From Tolypothrix sp. NIES-4075 (lineage in GTDB: Bacteria > Cyanobacteriota > Cyanobacteriia > Cyanobacteriales > Nostocaceae), in the NCBI RefSeq assembly GCF_002218085.1, contig NZ_BDUC01000003.1:221666-285665 (forward strand): a stretch of 64,000 nucleotides of DNA, written 5' to 3'. The notes beneath the pieces were generated by a model that saw only the letters and a list, made by a program, of their open reading frames with translations, did no database searches and had not been told where the DNA came from. This document shows positions 59,278-64,000 of the stretch, in pieces. The position numbers were made by a program, and so were the translations under genes. How positions within the stretch are numbered: the first letter of the stretch is position 1; the number at the start of each line of letters is the position of its first letter.

Positions 59278-60534
59278 ATGCCAAAACAAAACAGCGTTTC
59301 TCGGCATATTGTTCTGACTTCTCATCCCAGTCGTTCGGGTCCTAAGCCGATCGCGATTAACTGGGGAGCAGCTGACCCGATGCAACGAGGTCCAGTGATT
59401 GCTACTTTAACAAAGTCGGCGCACCGCAATGTCATAGGCACTCATTCGGGTGGTTATGCGGTTTATCGCGCTTTAGCAGTGGCTAGCGGAGCGCTGCAAT
59501 CAGATCATATAGCGGATTTAACCAATACGTCTCCTACAGAGCGTATTGGACCATATCCAAGCTGGTCTGACCCGGATAAAATTGTTTCTCTTGACCCTTA
59601 TGGAGCGATCGCTTCTGAGGTGTTCGCATCCTACTACGAACAGGGATATGATATCCGTCCGACGATCGCCATCACCAAAGCTCACATCAATATGCCCGAA
59701 CTGCAAGAAGCGATCGCCAAAGGACGCTTGCAAGTTGATGGTAAAATTATGAAACCCGGTGGCGATTTGGTGGTAACAAAAGCCGCAATTGAGCCGGTTT
59801 GGTATTTACCAGGACTTGCCAAGCGGTTTAATATCACCGAAGGCGAATTACGTCGCGCTTTATTTGAACAAACTGGGGGAATGTTTCCAGAATTGGTCAC
59901 TAGATCGGATTTGGAGCTATTTTTGCCGCCAATTGGAGGTTTGACGGTGTATATTGTCGGTGATTTAGAAGCGATCGCCGATCCGAATAAACCTTTAGCA
60001 GTCAGAGTACATGATGAGTGCAACGGTTCGGATGTCTTTGGTTCGGATATCTGCACTTGTCGTCCTTATTTGGTACACGGAATTGAGGTGTGCGTGCAAA
60101 CAGCCCAAGAAGGTGGTGCCGGGGTAATTGTTTATTGTCGCAAAGAGGGTCGCGCCCTTGGTGAGGTTACGAAATTTTTGGTTTACAATGCTCGCAAGCG
60201 TCAAGAAGGAGGCGATCGCGCTGATGCCTATTTTGAACGTACTGAATGTGTGGCAGGTGTCCAAGATATGCGCTTCCAAGAACTAATGCCGGATGTGCTG
60301 CATTGGTTGGGTATTACTCGCATTGACCGCATGGTATCTATGAGTAATATGAAGTTCGATGCCATAACTCAGTCGGGAATTGAGATTGTTGAACGAATCG
60401 CGATTCCCGATGATTTGATTCCTCAAGATGCGCGGGTAGAAATTGAAGCGAAAAAAGCTGCTGGATATTATACCACAGGGGATGTGTTGGATGCAAACAG
60501 TTTAGCTGATGTGAAGGGACGAGCTTTGGAGTAG
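59278..60534 (+). CDS. GTP-cyclohydrolase-II-like protein of URC pathway type
   Basis: ATG 59278 is used; a TTG two codons upstream is also possible. The 418-residue product contains the GCH-II zinc motif DECNGSDVFGSDICTC (three cysteines) and CRKEGRALGEVTKFLVYNARK. A long N-terminal extension (about 1-210) is absent from the standard RibA enzyme. URC1 of yeast uracil catabolism has such a GCH-II-like form. Next to DUF1688 and uracil phosphoribosyltransferase genes, this role is strongly suggested. The reaction is inferred. Confidence 0.82.
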   Translation: MPKQNSVSRHIVLTSHPSRSGPKPIAINWGAADPMQRGPVIATLTKSAHRNVIGTHSGGYAVYRALAVASGALQSDHIADLTNTSPTERIGPYPSWSDPDKIVSLDPYGAIASEVFASYYEQGYDIRPTIAITKAHINMPELQEAIAKGRLQVDGKIMKPGGDLVVTKAAIEPVWYLPGLAKRFNITEGELRRALFEQTGGMFPELVTRSDLELFLPPIGGLTVYIVGDLEAIADPNKPLAVRVHDECNGSDVFGSDICTCRPYLVHGIEVCVQTAQEGGAGVIVYCRKEGRALGEVTKFLVYNARKRQEGGDRADAYFERTECVAGVQDMRFQELMPDVLHWLGITRIDRMVSMSNMKFDAITQSGIEIVERIAIPDDLIPQDARVEIEAKKAAGYYTTGDVLDANSLADVKGRALE

Positions 60535-60630
60535 GGACTAAGGAGACAGGGGGAGTGGGGGACAGGGGGGGAGTGGGAGAAAAGGAGAATAATTCTTTCC
60601 CCCACTCCTCCACTCCCCCACTCCCCATTA
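60535..60630. repeat. GGGGGAGTGGGG tract
   Basis: Purine-rich GGGGGAGTGGGGGACAGGGG followed by the complementary CCCCCACTCCTCCACTCCCC makes a possible large hairpin between the GCH-II-like and DUF1688 genes. Confidence 0.75.
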
Positions 60631-60654
60631 TTTACGGAGATACGAACCGCCAAG

Positions 60655-61914
60655 ATGCCAAGAACGCCAAGTTTAGAGGGGAAGGAGTTGATTGCATATC
60701 TTCGTTCTGCTTACGCTATTCGGGAACGTTGTATGCAATTGTTTGTATTGGCGACTGAAGATAAGTTGCCAAATTTTGGTTGTGATTTGATGCAGTTGAA
60801 TAGGGTAGCAGATTATGTGATTTCGGTGATGCGGGGTGAGTACCCTAATTTGGATATTCCGTTTCACAGTCGTTGGCGACATTTTGAGGCTGGAGGTGTG
60901 GGACGTTTAACTCAGTTGGATGAGATGTTGGTGGGAATGACACCGCTGCAAAAAGCGGCTGCGAAGTTTGATTTGGCGATTATTAGTGTTTTGCTGGATG
61001 CTGGAGCGGGGAACAGCTGGCATTATTATGAGCATGAGACTAATTTGGGTTTCCGGCGAAGTGAAGGTTTGGCTGTGGCTAGTTTCCGGATGTTTTGTCA
61101 AGGTGCTTTTTCAAGTGACCAAAAACAACCTTTACAAGCTGATGCTCAAAAGTTGCAATTATTAACAGAAGAAGAATTGGCGAATGGGTTTCAGGTAAAT
61201 GCCGAAAATCCTTTGGTGGGCGTTTCTGGGCGGTTGAGGTTGTTGCAGAAATTAGGAGAAGCTTTAGTATCTTCTCCTGATTTATTTGGCGAAGTAAATC
61301 CGCGTCCGGGAAATCTGGTAAATTACTTAATGGGAAAGTCTAAGAATCAGGCGTTCCGTAAGGTTGCGGTACTCCGCATCGCTGCAACAACAGTTTTCGA
61401 TGCAGTTTTAGAAGGACTGAGTGATATTTGGTCTGGACGAGTTGAAGTTGCTGGAGTTAATTTGGGGGATGTCTGGTTTCACCCGGCTGTTGCTGATGAT
61501 AATTTGGTGCCATTTCATAAATTATCTCAATGGCTTACGTACTCTTTGTTGGAACCACTACAGGAACTCGGTTTAGAAATTACTAATTTAGATGCGCTGA
61601 CTGGTTTGCCAGAATATCGCAATGGAGGGTTGTGTCTTGATTTGGGACTTATCAAGGTTAAAGATTCACGGGTTTTGCGATCGCCTCATTTAGTATCATC
61701 AGAAGTTATAGTTGAATGGCGTGCAATGACTGTGATTTTGTTGGATTGCATTGCGGTTAGAGTACGGGAAAAGTTGGGTATGAGTGCTAAGGAATTGCCT
61801 CTGGTGAAAATCCTCCAAGGTGGAACTTGGACAGCGGGACGAAAAATTGCGGCAGAACTCAGAACAGGTGGTGTCCCCCCTATACAAATAGAAAGCGATG
61901 GGACTGTATTCTAA
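60655..61914 (+). CDS. DUF1688 protein (URC4-like)
   Basis: The 419-residue product shows LDIPFHSRWRHFEAGGVGRL and GNSWHYYEHETNLGFRRSEG, motifs of the DUF1688 family, plus LPEYRNGGLCLDLGLIKVKD. Yeast URC4 of the uracil-catabolism pathway is a DUF1688 protein. The start ATG lies inside a GAACCGCCAAGATGCCAAG repeat that also occurs in other places, so the exact start is uncertain. Confidence 0.85.
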   Translation: MPRTPSLEGKELIAYLRSAYAIRERCMQLFVLATEDKLPNFGCDLMQLNRVADYVISVMRGEYPNLDIPFHSRWRHFEAGGVGRLTQLDEMLVGMTPLQKAAAKFDLAIISVLLDAGAGNSWHYYEHETNLGFRRSEGLAVASFRMFCQGAFSSDQKQPLQADAQKLQLLTEEELANGFQVNAENPLVGVSGRLRLLQKLGEALVSSPDLFGEVNPRPGNLVNYLMGKSKNQAFRKVAVLRIAATTVFDAVLEGLSDIWSGRVEVAGVNLGDVWFHPAVADDNLVPFHKLSQWLTYSLLEPLQELGLEITNLDALTGLPEYRNGGLCLDLGLIKVKDSRVLRSPHLVSSEVIVEWRAMTVILLDCIAVRVREKLGMSAKELPLVKILQGGTWTAGRKIAAELRTGGVPPIQIESDGTVF

Positions 61915-62220
61915 TTGTAAGTAGTTAGAGTTAGTTTGAATTAAGGAACGAGTTATGAGTCAGCGATCGCATTTGATTGCTGATGATTGTTTTGTTTGTT
62001 TTTTTAATATACGGGAATGAGCGCAGAATTAATGGAGAACGAACCACGTTGGCGAAGCCTCTCGAAGAGAAGAACGCAAAGGACACGAAGGAAAGAGGTT
62101 TGGGAGAGTTTTGCGTAAGTTCTAGAAGTAATAAAATCTGTCTTCCCCATTCCCCATTCCCCATTACCCATTACCTATTCCCCATTACCCATTACCTATT
62201 ACCTATTCCCCATTCCCCAC
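61915..62220. repeat. Repeat-rich gap before upp
   Basis: Contains CCCCATTCCCCATTACCCATTACC heptamer words (about 62147-62217) and TTGCGTAAGTTC, a fragment of the AGGACTTACGCA element end. The direct upstream region of upp is formed by these repeats, so the operon may still read through. Confidence 0.7.
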
Positions 62221-62233
62221 TTTATATAAAAAT

Positions 62234-62866
62234 ATGACAAAAGTAACTTTAATTGACCATCCATTGATTCAGCACAAATTAACACTGATGCGTAAAGCTG
62301 AAACTAGTACAGCGAAATTTCGCGTTCTTTTGAAAGAAATTAGCTTGTTGTTGGCTTATGAAGTGACGCGGGATTTTCCGCTGAAACATGAAGTGATAAA
62401 AACGCCATTAGCGCCAATGAATGCACCAGTGCTGGCACCGGAAAAAAAGCTGGTGTTAGTTTCGATCATGCGGGCAGGACAGGGCATTTTAGATGGAATG
62501 CTGGAGTTAATGCCATCGGTTAGGGTGGGACATGTTGGTTTATATCGCGATCCAAAGACGTTGATTCCGGTGGAGTATTATTTTAAGGTTCCCGATGACG
62601 TAGATAAGCGAGATATGCTGGTGGTCGATCCGATGTTGGCTACTGGCAATTCAGCGGTGGCAGCGGTGGAAAGACTGAAATCAACTAATCCGATGTCGAT
62701 TAGGTTTGTCTGCTTGCTTGCTGCACCGGAAGGCATTGAGCATTTTTGCGCGGTACATCCTGATGTGCCTTTGTATACGGCAGCGATTGATGACCATTTG
62801 GATGAACACGGTTATATTATACCGGGTTTGGGAGATGCAGGCGATCGCTTGTTTGGTACAAAGTAA
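62234..62866 (+). CDS. upp: Uracil phosphoribosyltransferase
   Basis: The 210-residue product is a typical Upp: LIDHPLIQHKLTLMRKAETS, LVSIMRAGQGILDGML, VDPMLATGNSAVAAVERLKS (PRPP loop) and YIIPGLGDAGDRLFGTK at the end. It converts uracil and PRPP to UMP. In the URC pathway the first step is this conversion (URC6), fitting the two preceding genes. Confidence 0.93.
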   Translation: MTKVTLIDHPLIQHKLTLMRKAETSTAKFRVLLKEISLLLAYEVTRDFPLKHEVIKTPLAPMNAPVLAPEKKLVLVSIMRAGQGILDGMLELMPSVRVGHVGLYRDPKTLIPVEYYFKVPDDVDKRDMLVVDPMLATGNSAVAAVERLKSTNPMSIRFVCLLAAPEGIEHFCAVHPDVPLYTAAIDDHLDEHGYIIPGLGDAGDRLFGTK

Positions 62867-63267
62867 GTCAATAGTCAGATAAAAAAAGGTAAGAGATAAA
62901 AAGTAAGTTTTGTCTTCTTCCTTTTTCCTTATTTTTTGAGATGTGTCTATTGGGGGAGGCAAAAGGTTATCCTAGCCTTCCATGATATTGTTATGTTCAT
63001 ATTTTGCAATAAAGCTTGATAAATAATATTCATAGTTAATATTGCAAACAAATGGGCATTTACTAAACAACGACTTCAATAAACCAATAATTTTTAAACC
63101 TACATGTGGGTTTTATCAGTGTGACTGTTACTTTAATTACCTGAATGCTAGATATCAGAGTTGAAAAGTTTTCTGAGACTTCATCTGAATTGATAGCAAA
63201 TACATCATTAATAAAAAAATAACTTTATCTTTTTTCAAGAGAGTTATCTAAAATTAAGAAATTATTT
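62867..63267. other. Non-coding gap before the DUF2294 gene
   Basis: AT-rich, 401 bp, with a weak inverted pair AAAAAAAGGTAAG / CTTATTTTTT around 62882-62938. No gene, repeat family or promoter stands out. Confidence 0.5.
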
Positions 63268-63672
63268 ATGGCTAAACCAACAATTGGACAATTAGAACGA
63301 GAAATATCACAGCGTATTGGTTTTTTATATAATACTCAACTTGGGCTACGTCCTAGCAAAGTTATTTGTCATTGCTTTGATAAAGAAATTGTCGTTACTT
63401 TAGAAGATTCTGTTACTTTAGTTGAGCAAACTCTTGTTGATGGGAATTATAGGAAATTAGCTGAAGAAGTTAGAGTGAATTTAAATAAAATAATTAAGCC
63501 ACAAATTAAAGCTTTGATTGAGGAAATTATTCACAGAAATGTGATAGATATAATTAGCAATTCCAGTTTAGCAACTAATCGAACTGGTATAATTGCTATT
63601 TTGGAACAGTCCCCAGCGGTTCGCAATCCGGAAGCTATTCCGAAAGTTGATTTGAATAGTGTAAGCGATTGA
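63268..63672 (+). CDS. DUF2294 protein
   Basis: The 134-residue product resembles DUF2294: PTIGQLEREISQRIGFLYNT then QLGLRPSKVICHCFDKEIVV, LAEEVRVNLNKIIKPQIKAL and VIDIISNSSLATNRTGII. Function is unknown; some members sit near membrane transport genes. It is convergent to the permease at the window edge, 8 bp apart. Confidence 0.75.
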   Translation: MAKPTIGQLEREISQRIGFLYNTQLGLRPSKVICHCFDKEIVVTLEDSVTLVEQTLVDGNYRKLAEEVRVNLNKIIKPQIKALIEEIIHRNVIDIISNSSLATNRTGIIAILEQSPAVRNPEAIPKVDLNSVSD

Positions 63673-63680
63673 GATATTTA

Positions 63681-64000
63681 CTAACGCTTTTGATTTTCGG
63701 GAAAATAAGCGATACCTAAAGCTGCTGGTGGTGTGGATTTTCCTTTTTTGCTAACGAGGGCAAATAAGGCGATCGCATACGGTAACATTACCAAAAATTG
63801 ATAGGGAATATTCGCACCCAATGCCTGTATTCTTAATTGTAAAGCTTCCGTTGCCCCAAACAACAAACAAGCTAAGGCTGTACTTACAGGATGCCATCTA
63901 CCAAAAATTAAAGCAGCGATCGCAATAAATCCTTTGCCAGCACTCATCCCTTCCGCAAAAAACTTTATCTGTACTAAAGTAAGATAAGCTCCTCCCAAAC
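63681..64000 (-). CDS. ABC transporter permease, nucleoside/BMP-type, 5' part outside
   Basis: The last about 105 residues of a permease are visible, beginning before the window edge: GGAYLTLVQIKFFAEGMSAG then KGFIAIAALIFGRWHPVSTA, and LLFGATEALQLRIQALG with a final IPYQFLVMLPYAIALFALV. This is the C-terminal end of YufQ/BmpC-type permeases, which import nucleosides. The nearby URC-type genes make pyrimidine uptake plausible. Confidence 0.75.
   Translation of the reverse strand, partial: LGGAYLTLVQIKFFAEGMSAGKGFIAIAALIFGRWHPVSTALACLLFGATEALQLRIQALGANIPYQFLVMLPYAIALFALVSKKGKSTPPAALGIAYFPENQKR

Noticed and set aside
59278..60534. Standard riboflavin RibA call
   Set aside because: The long N-terminal extension and neighbours (DUF1688, upp) fit the URC type better.

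Overview
The window comes from a cyanobacterial chromosome, most likely a filamentous heterocyst-forming lineage (Nostocales). The octamer GCGATCGC (HIP1) is scattered through nearly every gene. Intergenic spaces are full of short tandem repeats (TTAGTTG, CCCATTA, GGGGAGT types), short palindromes and MITE-like elements, as in Nostoc/Scytonema-type genomes. Many products are cyanobacteria-typical, for example a GH57 glycosidase, an Slr1339-type small protein, tandem Uma2 nucleases and a HEAT-repeat NACHT protein. No rRNA, tRNA or CRISPR array was recognised.

Layout. 1-6.4 kb (minus strand): a MidA-type methyltransferase cut by the window edge, a coiled-coil protein, an Ig-like/beta-propeller membrane protein, and a DUF1980/YraQ permease pair. 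7.3-9.3 kb: a thiol-redox membrane module (DipZ-like lipoprotein, CcdA, cytochrome b). 9.3-10.3 kb: repeats. 10.4-16.7 kb: an SGNH esterase, a DUF4142 protein, a large membrane HEAT-NACHT ATPase and a histidine kinase. 16.8-23.8 kb (minus): GH57, YcaC-like hydrolase, AraC regulator, SDR and an ABC exporter.

The centre, 24.1-44.3 kb, is the most striking part. It holds a hopanoid side-chain set (hpnP, hpnJ, two hpnI, hpnK, hpnG, hpnA, hpnH). Within it, in one orientation, lies a full phosphonate route: PEP mutase fused to a nucleotidyltransferase, phosphonopyruvate decarboxylase and 2-aminoethylphosphonate aminotransferase. With these are a second nucleotidyltransferase, a CDP-alcohol phosphotransferase and an Fe/2-oxoglutarate oxygenase. 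Together they could make CMP-aminoethylphosphonate and move the phosphonate head group onto a lipid alcohol. The gene arrangement suggests a phosphonolipid, possibly a phosphonate-decorated hopanoid. Squalene-hopene cyclase is not in the window.

44.4-59 kb is accessory: a nuclease-like protein, decayed toxin-antitoxin and LysR remnants, a VWA-domain pair, a divergent HxlR/azoreductase pair, polyphosphate glucokinase, SDR, a MazF-type toxin-antitoxin, a TIR and a CHAT-TIR protein, RNA cyclase, and a 725-bp tandem duplication carrying Uma2 genes. 59.3-62.9 kb encodes three proteins matching the URC uracil-degradation pathway (GTP-cyclohydrolase-II-like, DUF1688, uracil phosphoribosyltransferase). 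The window ends with a DUF2294 protein and part of a nucleoside-type ABC permease.

A REP-associated transposase (38.6-39.2 kb) sits beside clustered REP palindromes whose relatives follow many genes here. All functional calls rest on sequence motifs read by eye; no database search was run.
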